Below, piece by piece: positions 1 through 6,510 of a DNA stretch of 15,416 nt (positions within the stretch are counted from its first letter, which is position 1; each line of letters begins with the position of its first letter). The notes below the pieces were generated by a model, which was not told the DNA's origin, did not search any database, and saw only the letters and a program-made list of their open reading frames with translations. The position numbers and the translations under genes were made by a program. Source of the stretch: Bacteroidales bacterium UBA4116 (lineage in GTDB: Bacteria; Bacteroidota; Bacteroidia; Bacteroidales; Tannerellaceae); contig DFXE01000013.1 of the NCBI GenBank assembly GCA_002381645.1, positions 1 through 15,416 on the forward strand, read 5' to 3'.

Positions 1-1
1 G

Positions 2-268
2 ATCATATTAGGACGTTTTGATAAAATAGACAAAACACTTGATCGCATGAATAAGCTAAAGGAATGTTTTGATGGCGATACACTCCTTGATAATTACGAT
101 CTGTGTAAACTTCTCGGGGTTACTAAAAGAACAATTGCAAGATATCGGCAGAAAAAACTACTACCATATTATACATACGATGATGGAAGAGTATATTACA
201 AAGCCTCAGAAGTTGAGCAATTTATGAAAAGAAAAGGCAAACCGCCTGATTCTCCTCAGCCAGCATAA
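2..268 (+). CDS. Helix-turn-helix DNA-binding protein, 5' end outside the window
   Basis: The reading frame is open to the left edge of the window, so the true start may lie outside; the first ATG inside is at 47. Residues after that ATG carry a helix-turn-helix of the MerR/excisionase-like (HTH_17) type: LCKLLGVTKRTIARYRQ followed by LLPYY, a short wing, and VYYKASEVEQFM, the usual layout of these roughly 90 to 100 residue Bacteroidetes proteins. The tail is short and proline-rich (KPPDSPQPA). Such proteins are common in Bacteroides mobile elements next to integrases and mobilisation genes, where some act as excision or transcription factors. An integrase gene lies 372 bases downstream on the opposite strand, which fits. 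The exact target and role cannot be read from the sequence. The gene is followed by a clear terminator. Confidence 0.75.
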   Translation: MILGRFDKIDKTLDRMNKLKECFDGDTLLDNYDLCKLLGVTKRTIARYRQKKLLPYYTYDDGRVYYKASEVEQFMKRKGKPPDSPQPA

Positions 269-286
269 TTCCAATAAATGGAATTA
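266..286. repeat. 8-bp perfect inverted repeat overlapping the stop codon of the HTH gene
   Basis: TAATTCCA (266-273) and TGGAATTA (279-286) are perfect reverse complements around the 5-base spacer ATAAA. The left arm includes the TAA stop codon. It could be a weak hairpin at the 3' end of the message or a small dyad-symmetric protein-binding site. It lies directly before the real terminator, and its function is unknown. Confidence 0.5.
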
Positions 287-305
287 ATAAAATATTGTAG
301 ATAAG

Positions 306-335
306 ACCACAGTTTTACGCTGTGGTTTTTTGTTT
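306..335 (+). terminator. Rho-independent terminator of the HTH gene
   Basis: ACCACAG (306-312) pairs with CTGTGGT (320-326) around a 7-base loop. A run of T with one G interruption follows. It lies 37 bases after the stop codon of the HTH gene and is oriented with it. Confidence 0.85.
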
Positions 336-640
336 AGAATACTTTTTCCGGCACAAGTTAAAGATACGCTCTTAATGGTTAAGCAAGTTCAAGCCTTCAG
401 GTTCTCTCGAAAATATTCTTCAAATATTTTACGAAAGAAAACTTGCATAACCTATGCGCATCTTACTTTTTTGTGCAGGAAAAAGTTTCCTATGTTGAAG
501 AGATTGAAACGGAAGAAAAGAGTTTAATCGTTTTCTTCAATAGAATAATTTTATGTAATTTTGTAAGTGTAAGTCGTTCTTTGTCTTTGTGCAAAATGGG
601 GTAAATCGTAGAAGTTCGCTGGTTTCTAAATCGTTACCTA
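336..640. other. Gene-poor stretch between the HTH terminator and the truncated integrase
   Basis: I see no credible gene here. Short open frames exist, but they have no ribosome-binding context and their translations resemble no family. Two small inverted repeats are visible: GCATA/TATGC around ACC at 445-457, and GAAGAAAA (512-519) with TTTTCTTC (531-538), neither with a T-run. The stretch starts at a terminator and ends where the integrase frame stops abnormally, so it may be rearranged or decayed mobile-element DNA. Confidence 0.5.
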
Positions 641-1741
641 TCAAGAAAAAACATCATGTAAGTTGCTTGTTTTCAACTGGTAATAATATTGGGTGTGTCT
701 TGCAAGGTGGAATGTCAGTTCTTTATTAATGCCACATAAAGCGCCGATTTCCTTCAAATATGCGTTCATCTTCTGATTACTTGGCACAGGAAGGATTCTT
801 CCATCGGGTAAAGTACCCTCGTATTTATCTAATATCAATTTGGGTATTTCCATCAAAGGGATAGAAAAAGACACATCTGTTTTCTCTCTTTTGCCAATTA
901 TCCATAGATTTCCGTCAAAGGATGTACGGATATTTTCTTTTCTTAGTTTCTTAACATCAATATACGCCAATCCACAAAAGCATGAAAAGACAAAAATATC
1001 TCTGACCTGTTCCAGTCTTTTGGTTGGGAATTGTTTTTCCATAATTGCACCAACTTCTTCCTGGGAAAGATAACCTCTATCTACTTTCTTAATTCTTATT
1101 TTATAGTTTGAAAACGGATCGTTGACTAACCATCCGTTGTTTTTGGCAATAATAATTATACGTTTAAAAAACTGCATGAATTTGGCAGTAGTATTGTGGC
1201 TGCATCCTGCGGTAGTTTGTAGATAGACCTCAAAGTCACTTATAAAAAGATAGTCTATTTCTTTCAGTCCGACATCAGAACGATTATATTTCTCTTTTAT
1301 GAATTTAGTGAGATGCTTCCGGGTAACTTCATATTTCTGATGAGTTGCCTTTGATTTACTTATTCCTACAAGTTTTTCCACATCTTCATTGTGTCTTTGA
1401 AATAATTCCAGTAGCATTTGCTGTTTTATTTCAACACCAAAGAAAATATTTTTAATTCTTTCGGGCGTAACAGTGGTTTCTCTTTCCTGTAAATCACGAT
1501 AAATCTTTGTCATGGTAGCTTTAATGCTATCAAGGATATAATTTAGCTCAATTACATCCTGAGATTTTCCGACTGCTTTACCTGATTTAATATCCCAGAG
1601 TTTAGGATTCACTTCGACTTTTGCTCCGAATTGAACAGCTTGTCCATTGACGGTAATCCGTCCCATAATTGGCATTTTGCCATTTGCTTTTACAGCTTTC
1701 CTTTTAAGATAAAAAAGGATGTTGAATGTACTCTTCTTCAT
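641..1741 (-). CDS. Tyrosine recombinase (site-specific integrase), C-terminally truncated and probably inactive
   Basis: This 366-residue frame matches Bacteroidetes tyrosine integrases of mobile elements. It has an N-terminal arm-binding domain (about residues 5-90, STFNILFYLKR... to the NGQAVQFG/LWD region), a SAM-like core-binding domain (about 105-210) and the first part of the catalytic domain (about 220 on). The FSCFCGLAYIDVKKL segment is typical of the family; some Bacteroides integrases (IntDOT) are known to lack the usual first catalytic arginine here. The HxxRH box is present as H345, R348 and H349. After RHT the family normally continues with about 50-60 residues carrying a GH box and the nucleophilic tyrosine. 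Here 16 unrelated residues follow and the frame stops. I found no remnant of the missing part in the other two frames just beyond. Family members are usually about 400 residues. Without the tyrosine it should not cut DNA. It lies 270 bases from the 3' end of tRNA-Ser and points away from it, as expected at an element boundary. Confidence 0.85.
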   Translation of the reverse strand: MKKSTFNILFYLKRKAVKANGKMPIMGRITVNGQAVQFGAKVEVNPKLWDIKSGKAVGKSQDVIELNYILDSIKATMTKIYRDLQERETTVTPERIKNIFFGVEIKQQMLLELFQRHNEDVEKLVGISKSKATHQKYEVTRKHLTKFIKEKYNRSDVGLKEIDYLFISDFEVYLQTTAGCSHNTTAKFMQFFKRIIIIAKNNGWLVNDPFSNYKIRIKKVDRGYLSQEEVGAIMEKQFPTKRLEQVRDIFVFSCFCGLAYIDVKKLRKENIRTSFDGNLWIIGKREKTDVSFSIPLMEIPKLILDKYEGTLPDGRILPVPSNQKMNAYLKEIGALCGINKELTFHLARHTQYYYQLKTSNLHDVFS

Positions 1742-1809
1742 AACTCAAAATTTGTTTCAAAATTACTTTTAACAATCAAATAATGAGATATATACAGACT
1801 TCCAATTAT

Positions 1810-1904
1810 GGACAACAGGATGCCAATTTCGGACAAATCGTAACCTATTTTAAATTTTGGAGAGTAGGTTACGAATTGGTTACGCAACTATGTCCAAATT
1901 TGGC
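1810..1904. repeat. Nested inverted and direct repeats between the integrase gene and tRNA-Ser
   Basis: An outer inverted repeat joins GCCAATTTCGGACA (1822-1835) to TGTCCAAATTTGGC (1891-1904), with 12 of 14 positions complementary; one of the two mismatches would be a G-U pair in minus-strand RNA. Inside it a perfect 10-base inverted repeat joins TCGTAACCTA (1838-1847) to TAGGTTACGA (1865-1874). GGTTACG occurs twice in direct orientation (1867-1873 and 1878-1884). GGACA occurs at 1810-1814 and 1831-1835, and inverted at 1891-1895. Tight clusters of repeats upstream of an integrase gene are typical of arm and core sites for recombinase or accessory-factor binding. A structured leader or an operator for the integrase gene is the alternative. 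Confidence 0.55.
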
Positions 1905-1938
1905 TTTTTTATGACTTTACACCCAGACACTATATAAT

Positions 1939-1976
1939 AGAAAAAGTCCTACAATATTCTGATATTGTAGGACTTG
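1939..1976 (-). terminator. Rho-independent terminator of tRNA-Ser
   Basis: A perfect 14-bp stem (1944-1957 with 1962-1975) closes on the 4-base loop TCTG. On the minus strand it is followed by TTTTT (1945-1941, overlapping the end of the stem) and further pyrimidines. It starts 36 bases after the tRNA-Ser 3' end and has the right orientation for it. Confidence 0.85.
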
Positions 1977-2011
1977 TCTTGCTGATGTCGTTAAAAATCA
2001 CACCATCCCAG

Positions 2012-2096
2012 CGGAGAGAGAGGGATTCGAACCCCCGGTACCTCGCAGTACAACGGTTTTCAAGACCGCCGCAATCGACCACTCTGCCATCTCTCC
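2012..2096 (-). tRNA. tRNA-Ser, anticodon TGA
   Basis: Read on the minus strand, the acceptor arms GGAGAGA (2096-2090) and TCTCTCC (2019-2013) pair fully, with G as discriminator at 2012. The anticodon stem GCGGT/ACCGT encloses the loop CTTGAAA, giving anticodon TGA (reads UCA, serine). There is a long variable arm, as in class II tRNAs, and a T-loop GTTCGAATC. At 85 bases the length is normal for tRNA-Ser. CCA is not encoded. A Bacteroidetes -7 box lies upstream and an intrinsic terminator downstream. The 3' end faces the integrase gene, so this tRNA is the likely integration landmark of the element on the left. Confidence 0.95.
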
Positions 2097-2134
2097 AGAA
2101 CTCCTTTTCATATGTGCTTTCCGTTGAAAGCGGT

Positions 2135-2143
2135 GCAAATGTA
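2135..2143 (-). promoter_or_regulatory. Putative -7 promoter element for tRNA-Ser
   Basis: On the minus strand the sequence reads TACATTTGC, a match to the Bacteroidetes -7 consensus TAnnTTTG followed by C. It lies about 38 bases upstream of the tRNA 5' end. No clear TTG -33 element is visible; the upstream sequence is A/T homopolymer. Confidence 0.55.
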
Positions 2144-2248
2144 AATATATTTTTTTTACTTCCTACTATTTAGATGATTTTTTTTCTTCTTTTAATTCTA
2201 TTATTTTTCTTTATAGCTTTTACCGGGTGTGATTATTGGATTTATATC

Positions 2249-2256
2249 TATTTTTG
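2249..2256 (+). promoter_or_regulatory. Putative -7 promoter element for the lipoprotein thioredoxin gene
   Basis: TATTTTTG matches TAnnTTTG and is followed by C. It lies 32 bases before the ATG at 2289. The only nearby TTG (2236-2238) is too close to be a normal -33 element. Its position downstream of the other in-frame ATG at 2229 supports 2289 as the true start. Confidence 0.5.
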
Positions 2257-2288
2257 CAGGAGTAATAATTTTAGTAACTTCTATAAAT

Positions 2289-2759
2289 ATGAAAAATTTG
2301 AAAGGACTATTGATGTTCTCAATAGTATTCTCTCTTCTAAGTTGTTCAATGTCTGCAAAAAATGATAATAATAGTAATAGTACGGCAGCTAAAGGTGAAG
2401 TAATTGTTTTAGATAAAGCAGATTTTCTAACTAAGGTGTTCGATTATGAAAAGAATCAGGATAAATGGGTATATGAAGGCGATAAGCCCTGCATAATTGA
2501 TTTTTATGCGGATTGGTGCGGCCCATGTAAAAAAGTTTCTCCTATACTTCAGGATCTTGCCATACTTTATAAGAATGATATTATTGTGTATAAAGTAAAT
2601 GTAGATAAAGAAAGGGAATTAGCCGGAGCATTCGGTATTCAAAGCATTCCTACTCTTTTATTTGTTCCTAAAGACGGGGTACCGCAGATTGCACAGGGTG
2701 CCTTACCTCGGGAAGAATTCGTAAAACAAATCGATAGTTATTTATTAGGTAAAAAATAA
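2289..2759 (+). CDS. Thioredoxin-family lipoprotein (TrxP-like), periplasmic
   Basis: The 156-residue product begins with a lipoprotein signal peptide (MKNLKG, a hydrophobic run, then the lipobox LLSC with lipidated C19), so it should be membrane-anchored outside the cytoplasm. After a short Asn/Ser-rich linker comes a complete thioredoxin fold. The redox motif WCGPC is at residues 76-80, preceded by IIDFYAD, and the cis-proline loop SIPTLLF is at 119-125. The motif AGAFGIQSIPT and the ending QGALPREEF closely resemble what I recall of the periplasmic TrxP of Bacteroides fragilis. It probably reduces or rearranges disulphides in exported proteins; partners are not known from context. An in-frame ATG at 2229 would add 20 hydrophobic residues, but it lies upstream of the likely promoter and would bury the lipoprotein signal, so 2289 is preferred. 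The gene stands alone between its own promoter and a terminator. Confidence 0.9.
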   Translation: MKNLKGLLMFSIVFSLLSCSMSAKNDNNSNSTAAKGEVIVLDKADFLTKVFDYEKNQDKWVYEGDKPCIIDFYADWCGPCKKVSPILQDLAILYKNDIIVYKVNVDKERELAGAFGIQSIPTLLFVPKDGVPQIAQGALPREEFVKQIDSYLLGKK

Positions 2760-2782
2760 TTTGAATTTAATTAATAAACAGG

Positions 2783-2812
2783 AGCGACAGGCTTATTGCT
2801 GTCGCTTTTTTT
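2783..2812 (+). terminator. Rho-independent terminator of the thioredoxin gene
   Basis: AGCGACAG (2783-2790) pairs with CTGTCGCT (2799-2806) around an 8-base loop and runs into a tract of seven T. It lies 24 bases after the stop codon. Confidence 0.9.
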
Positions 2813-2829
2813 ATGCCTTGAAAAAGGCC

Positions 2830-2857
2830 TTGTTAAGCAGGAATTAATGTACTTTTG
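2830..2857 (+). promoter_or_regulatory. Putative promoter of the HAD hydrolase gene
   Basis: TACTTTTG (2850-2857) matches the Bacteroidetes -7 consensus and is followed by C. TTG at 2830-2832 is a possible -33 element with a 17-base gap, slightly short. The start codon follows 37 bases later. Confidence 0.6.
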
Positions 2858-2894
2858 CCTGATAGGTTAAGAATAATAAAATACCAATTATCTA

Positions 2895-3533
2895 ATGAAA
2901 CAATTTAAGACAGCTTTATTTGATTTTGATGGTGTGATAGTTGATACGGAGCCGATTTATGATATTTTCTGGAATGAAGCGGCAAAACGTTATAACACGG
3001 GAAAAGATAATTTTGCGGATCTGATAAAAGGAACTACTCTGCCGGATATTATATCTCGGTATTTTGCCGACCGGACGGAGGAAGAAAAACAGATGATTTT
3101 CAATGAGTGCTTTGAATATGAAAGAAATATGGAGTTACCGCAAATGCCGGGTTCTATTGATTTTTTGCAGCTTCTAAAATCCAATAATGTAAAAATTGGG
3201 TTGGTTACCAGTTCGGATAATGCTAAGATAGAACGTGCCATTTCCATATATAAATTAGAAGATGTGTTTGATACGATTGTGACGGCAGACCGTATTATTA
3301 AAGGGAAACCGGATCCGATGTGTTACTTGTTGGCGGCTTCTGATCTGTGTGTTTCTCCGGATAATTGTTTAGTGTTTGAAGATTCTTTTGCCGGTATTCA
3401 GGCCGGTACTGATGCGGGCATGCGAGTGATAGGGTTAAGCACTACTAATCCGGCAGATTTGTTAAGGGATAAAGTGTATCAGGTTATACCCAATTTTGAA
3501 GGATTAACTTTCGAAGATTACCTACGATGGTAA
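2895..3533 (+). CDS. HAD-superfamily hydrolase, beta-phosphoglucomutase / phosphatase-like
   Basis: The 212-residue protein shows all four HAD motifs. Motif I is DFDGVIVDT, with nucleophile D10 and acid/base D12. Motif II is LVTSS (T105/S106), motif III is the lysine of GKPDP (K138), and motif IV is FEDSFAGIQAG (E162, D163). The segment between motif I and motif II has the size of a small helical C1 cap, placing it in HAD subfamily IA with beta-phosphoglucomutase and sugar-phosphate phosphatases. It should be a cytoplasmic Mg-dependent enzyme on a small phosphorylated metabolite. The specific substrate cannot be read from the sequence, and neither neighbour points to a pathway. The gene has its own promoter and ends at a terminator shared with the convergent gene. 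Confidence 0.9.
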   Translation: MKQFKTALFDFDGVIVDTEPIYDIFWNEAAKRYNTGKDNFADLIKGTTLPDIISRYFADRTEEEKQMIFNECFEYERNMELPQMPGSIDFLQLLKSNNVKIGLVTSSDNAKIERAISIYKLEDVFDTIVTADRIIKGKPDPMCYLLAASDLCVSPDNCLVFEDSFAGIQAGTDAGMRVIGLSTTNPADLLRDKVYQVIPNFEGLTFEDYLRW

Positions 3534-3545
3534 ACTATAAAAAGA

Positions 3546-3582
3546 ATACGGTGTAGGAATCTGAATGATTGCTACACCGTAT
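3546..3582. terminator. Bidirectional terminator between convergent genes
   Basis: ATACGGTGTAG (3546-3556) pairs perfectly with CTACACCGTAT (3572-3582) around a 15-base loop. T-rich tracts follow in both directions: TCTTTTTAT on the minus strand and, after a short gap, TATTTTTATT on the plus strand. It sits between the stop codons at 3533 and 3600. Confidence 0.75.
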
Positions 3583-3599
3583 GTGAAGTTATATTTTTA

Positions 3600-4112
3600 T
3601 TAAAAAGTATAACCTACGCGTAAACCTAAAATAGCCTGATCTACTTTACTTATGATTAAGTATTTGAATTCGATACCGGCCGTAATCCTTTCTGTTGCAT
3701 ACAGTTCTAGACCTAAACCAATGTTTGCGCCAAAACGTGTTGATGTCTCATTTGCACTCACATTAATATCTTCTCTTGGTTCTTTTACTAATTCCTGATC
3801 CCAAAAAGAAAGATCGACACCTACCAACGGATAAAAACTGAACATTTCACTTAATCTTACCAGATAATGAGCGTTTAAATCAATAGCCCATGCTTTCTGT
3901 CCGTCTTTTTTAATGTAGTGTGATAAACCTGGGTTAATACGGATCGTATTTGTTATGGAATACCGATAATCAATTCCTATAATGGGGTTCTCGGTACTAA
4001 ATCCATATCCCAGGTTTAGTCCGATTGACGAACGTCCCTGTTCGATTTGTGCTGACGCACTGAGGCCTATCATAGCCATCATAAAAAACATAACGATTTT
4101 TTTCATACTCAT
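3600..4112 (-). CDS. Small outer-membrane beta-barrel protein (paralog of the 4337-4816 gene)
   Basis: The 170-residue product has a Sec signal peptide (KK, hydrophobic run, cleavage after SASA before Q). It then has alternating amphipathic strands rich in aromatic and glycine residues (SSIGLNLGYGF, PIIGIDYRYS, AWAIDLNAHY, TRFGANIGLGLELYA, ITAGIEFKYL) and ends in GLRVGYTF. The terminal phenylalanine is the usual barrel-assembly signal. The size fits an 8-stranded OmpA/OmpW-like or porin-family barrel without an extra domain. It aligns over its whole length with the next gene upstream, apart from an inserted acidic loop (about residues 105-125). The start could also be the ATG two codons in (4106). 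It is separated from its paralog by a terminator, so it probably has its own promoter. Ligand and role are unknown. Confidence 0.8.
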   Translation of the reverse strand: MSMKKIVMFFMMAMIGLSASAQIEQGRSSIGLNLGYGFSTENPIIGIDYRYSITNTIRINPGLSHYIKKDGQKAWAIDLNAHYLVRLSEMFSFYPLVGVDLSFWDQELVKEPREDINVSANETSTRFGANIGLGLELYATERITAGIEFKYLIISKVDQAILGLRVGYTF

Positions 4113-4258
4113 AATTGTTTTTAATTCAACTTAAATTGACCTAATAACAAGAATATGTTTGTAATAGTTCAAACAGGAAAGATTAAAAAAAACGCTATAT
4201 CTTTGTTAAAAGTAATCTATCCTTACAGGATAAGAATACTAATTAGGTTATAAAAGAA

Positions 4259-4304
4259 TATTGCCACTGAATTAAGGATAATTTCCCTTTGTTCAGTGGC
4301 AATA
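4259..4304 (-). terminator. Terminator downstream of the first beta-barrel gene
   Basis: TATTGCCACTGAA (4259-4271) pairs perfectly over 13 bases with TTCAGTGGCAATA (4292-4304). The 20-base loop contains a further AAGG/CCTT pairing. On the minus strand TTCTTTTATAA follows. It lies 32 bases beyond the stop codon of the 4337-4816 gene. Confidence 0.75.
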
Positions 4305-4336
4305 GAATATAAATGATTATTTTATAAGAGTAACAG

Positions 4337-4816
4337 TTAGAAATTATAACCAACTCTCAGAGCTAACATGGCCTGGTCATAATCTTTTATAATATTATAT
4401 TTTACTTCCAATCCTACGGTTATTTCTTTAGTTGCATATAATTCGCCTCCTAAACCAAGATTTGCACCAAAACGTGTTTGATTATTGCTTAAATGTCCAA
4501 TTTTCCATTTCCAAAAAGAGAGACTTAAACCTCCGAGTGGATAAAAACCGAAGTATTCACTTAAAGGAAATACGTAGTGTGCATTTAAATCAATAGCCCA
4601 AGCACTGTGATGATTATTTTTCACAAAATACGTAAGGGAAGGAAGCAGGCGGACTTCATCCGTCATATTAAACCTGTAGTCAAGTCCTAATAATACATTC
4701 TCGCTATCAAAACCATAACCCAGGTTCAGCCCAAAGGAAGAATCTCCCTGATGGGTCTGCGCAAAAGTGCTTAGGCTGAGAAAGGTCAGCATAAGCATAG
4801 CAATAATTTTTTTCAT
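4337..4816 (-). CDS. Small outer-membrane beta-barrel protein (paralog of the 3600-4112 gene)
   Basis: The 159-residue product has a signal peptide (MKKIIAM, hydrophobic, cleavage at TFA before Q) and barrel-type strands (SSFGLNLGYGF, VLLGLDYRFN, AWAIDLNAHY, TRFGANLGLGGELYA, ITVGLEVKYN), ending ALRVGYNF. The blocks AWAIDLNAHY, NLGYGF, FYPL, LSFW and TRFGAN are shared almost exactly with the adjacent gene, so the pair arose by tandem duplication. They differ mainly in one extracellular-type loop, which is shorter here (KWKIGHLSNNQ). It starts 43 bases after the stop codon of the C69 peptidase gene, with no terminator between them, so it may be transcribed with it. Function is unknown; a small structural or porin-like outer-membrane barrel is the best description. 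Confidence 0.8.
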   Translation of the reverse strand: MKKIIAMLMLTFLSLSTFAQTHQGDSSFGLNLGYGFDSENVLLGLDYRFNMTDEVRLLPSLTYFVKNNHHSAWAIDLNAHYVFPLSEYFGFYPLGGLSLSFWKWKIGHLSNNQTRFGANLGLGGELYATKEITVGLEVKYNIIKDYDQAMLALRVGYNF

Positions 4817-4859
4817 AAGCCTTAAATTTGTTGTGAATAATTATTAGTTGAGAAAATAA

Positions 4860-6500
4860 TCATTTAACTTTTAACCGTTCGCCAGCGCTATTAACAATGC
4901 TGCGGTAATACTCTTCGTCATAACCTGGAAAATCAGGATATTCAGATAAACCATAAGCGTTCCGTTTAAATTTCCCATTTTCTTCTTTCTTGACATTGCC
5001 GTCAATATATTTAACGATCAGGTATTCACCCAGTTTTTTCCAGCGGGCAGTAGCATTGTCGGCAGTAGCTGTACTGAACCATGTCAGGAATTTACGTGCT
5101 TCCATGGGATCCTTTGCCAATAATTCTGCAGCAGCTTTATCGATAGCAGGTATAACATCTTTGTAGCTGTTTTCCAGTTCCTGCTGAACGTTGCGGATAT
5201 CTTTTATCATAAAGTTATATTTATGATATGCCATATTTGCCACCCAGTTATGAATCCAGAATGCGGAAGTCCATGAGAATGTCATCATATCACCGTTACC
5301 TACCCTGTAACATTCGGGGGAGTCGAGCATAGAACTATACAACGGAGTGAAAACGGCCATGTCCGCATCATCTACGCCAAACCAGAGTATTCCTCCTATT
5401 TCGTCTGGTAACCAGTTACGCATTTGAGGTACGATAACAAATCCCGTTTGTTGGGTAGCAATAGCGCGTTCATTTACATATGTTTCTCCATCCACTTTAA
5501 AATTCATAGGCCGCCAGCGATAAGGTACCTTATAAGGGCCGGCTCCTGCATCTTTTGTCATATCAAGATCGGTACCTTCGTAGTGGTCGCGCATGGCGTT
5601 TTGAACATCCTGTACGGAAAGTTTTTTATCCGGTTTGATATAGAGAGGCATGGGTTCTTTGGTAGGATCGCCTTTAATAAATTCGGTGTATTTATCCATT
5701 GATTTGTCATATTTCCGGAAGAATGACCATACGCGTGCTTCGCAACCTCTTAACCCGCTGAAATCATAAGGATTGTAAGCTTTGGCAAAGCTGAAATCCT
5801 TGTCATTACCTTTGAAATATCCTTTTTCACGTGCAAATGATACTACATCAGGAGAATACATACAATTCTCCTTATCATCAAAAGGTATTTGCTGGATACG
5901 TGCCTGATTGGCATGAGCTGATATACAGTCATCAGGAATACGGATTGCCACCCATACGGCTCCTTTGTTACCTACACCTTTTCCGATGAGTTCCAACACC
6001 CAGACTTCATTTTTGTCGGCTATTGAAAATGTTTCACCGCTGCTGTAATAACCGTGTTCTTTTACCAGATCGGTCATCACTTTAATTGCTTCTCGGGCCG
6101 ATTTTGAACGTTGGAGAGCGATATAAATCAGGCTACCGTAATCGATAATTCCTGTTGTATCCACTAATTCGGGATGGCCACCCCATGTACTTTCCGTAAT
6201 AGCAACCTGGTATTCGTTCATATTTCCTACTACAGAATAGGTTTGTTGCACCTGAGGAATTTTACCTAATGGTTTTCCGGTATCCCATTCTACTACATCG
6301 AGCATGGTTCCTTTTGGCCAAACCGCAGCCGGCCAACGGTATAACTCACCATATAAGCTGTGTGAATCTGCAGAATAGCTTATCATCACTGAGCCATCAA
6401 CAGATGCTTTTCTTCCTACTAACAGACCCGTGCATGCCATGGCCTGATAGCTTGTCAATACGGCTGTACATACAGCCATTAAAATTAATATTTGTCTCAT
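4860..6500 (-). CDS. Secreted C69-family dipeptidase
   Basis: The 546-residue product belongs to peptidase family C69 (PepD-type, Ntn-hydrolase fold). Residues 1-22 form a signal peptide (MRQILILMAV... AMA), followed directly by CTGLLVGRKASVDGS, the family's N-terminal motif in which C23 becomes the nucleophile once the leader is removed. DGSVMISYSADS and the later WGG, EAREAIKVM-like and TGTDLDMT-type blocks fit the family. It should act in the periplasm or at the cell surface, releasing amino acids from dipeptides. An upstream in-frame ATG at 6551 would add 17 residues, overlap nhaD and spoil the signal peptide, so 6500 is chosen; this leaves 10 bases after the nhaD stop. The close spacing implies one transcript with nhaD. 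Its peptide specificity is not visible. Confidence 0.88.
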   Translation of the reverse strand: MRQILILMAVCTAVLTSYQAMACTGLLVGRKASVDGSVMISYSADSHSLYGELYRWPAAVWPKGTMLDVVEWDTGKPLGKIPQVQQTYSVVGNMNEYQVAITESTWGGHPELVDTTGIIDYGSLIYIALQRSKSAREAIKVMTDLVKEHGYYSSGETFSIADKNEVWVLELIGKGVGNKGAVWVAIRIPDDCISAHANQARIQQIPFDDKENCMYSPDVVSFAREKGYFKGNDKDFSFAKAYNPYDFSGLRGCEARVWSFFRKYDKSMDKYTEFIKGDPTKEPMPLYIKPDKKLSVQDVQNAMRDHYEGTDLDMTKDAGAGPYKVPYRWRPMNFKVDGETYVNERAIATQQTGFVIVPQMRNWLPDEIGGILWFGVDDADMAVFTPLYSSMLDSPECYRVGNGDMMTFSWTSAFWIHNWVANMAYHKYNFMIKDIRNVQQELENSYKDVIPAIDKAAAELLAKDPMEARKFLTWFSTATADNATARWKKLGEYLIVKYIDGNVKKEENGKFKRNAYGLSEYPDFPGYDEEYYRSIVNSAGERLKVK

Positions 6501-6510
6501 ATAAAGTAGT

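Larger units (their letters stand above)
1..2011. mobile_element. Probable end of an integrated element or its remnant, adjoining tRNA-Ser
   Basis: An integrase gene next to the 3' end of a tRNA gene, pointing into the left-hand DNA, plus an HTH gene of the kind found on such elements, suggests that the left 2 kb is the end of an integrated element. No second copy of the tRNA 3' end is visible, so neither boundary is proven. The integrase is broken, so the element is probably immobile unless another recombinase serves it. This is an inference from layout only. Confidence 0.4.

Noticed and set aside
330..527. Open frame of 65 codons on the plus strand
   Set aside because: The frame begins inside the terminator T-tract, and the basic translation resembles no family and has no ribosome-binding context.
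1822..1904. Integron attC-like site formed by the nested inverted repeats
   Set aside because: The arms do not match the RYYYAAC/GTTRRRY core sites, and no integron integrase is present; the neighbouring recombinase belongs to the mobile-element type.
1891..1910. Plus-strand terminator formed by CCAAATTTGG and the following T-run
   Set aside because: The palindrome has no loop, and no plus-strand gene precedes it; the sequence is better explained as one arm of the longer inverted repeat.
1979..2173. Open frame encoding a 64-residue protein with a RERDSNPRYLAVQRFSRPP segment
   Set aside because: It is the antisense translation of the tRNA-Ser gene, a well-known spurious ORF.
4198..4205. Plus-strand TATCTTTG promoter-like box between the two barrel genes, followed by hairpins
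   Set aside because: No -33 element at the right distance, no plus-strand gene downstream, and the hairpin at 4259-4304 lacks a T-tract in this direction. A small RNA is possible but unsupported.
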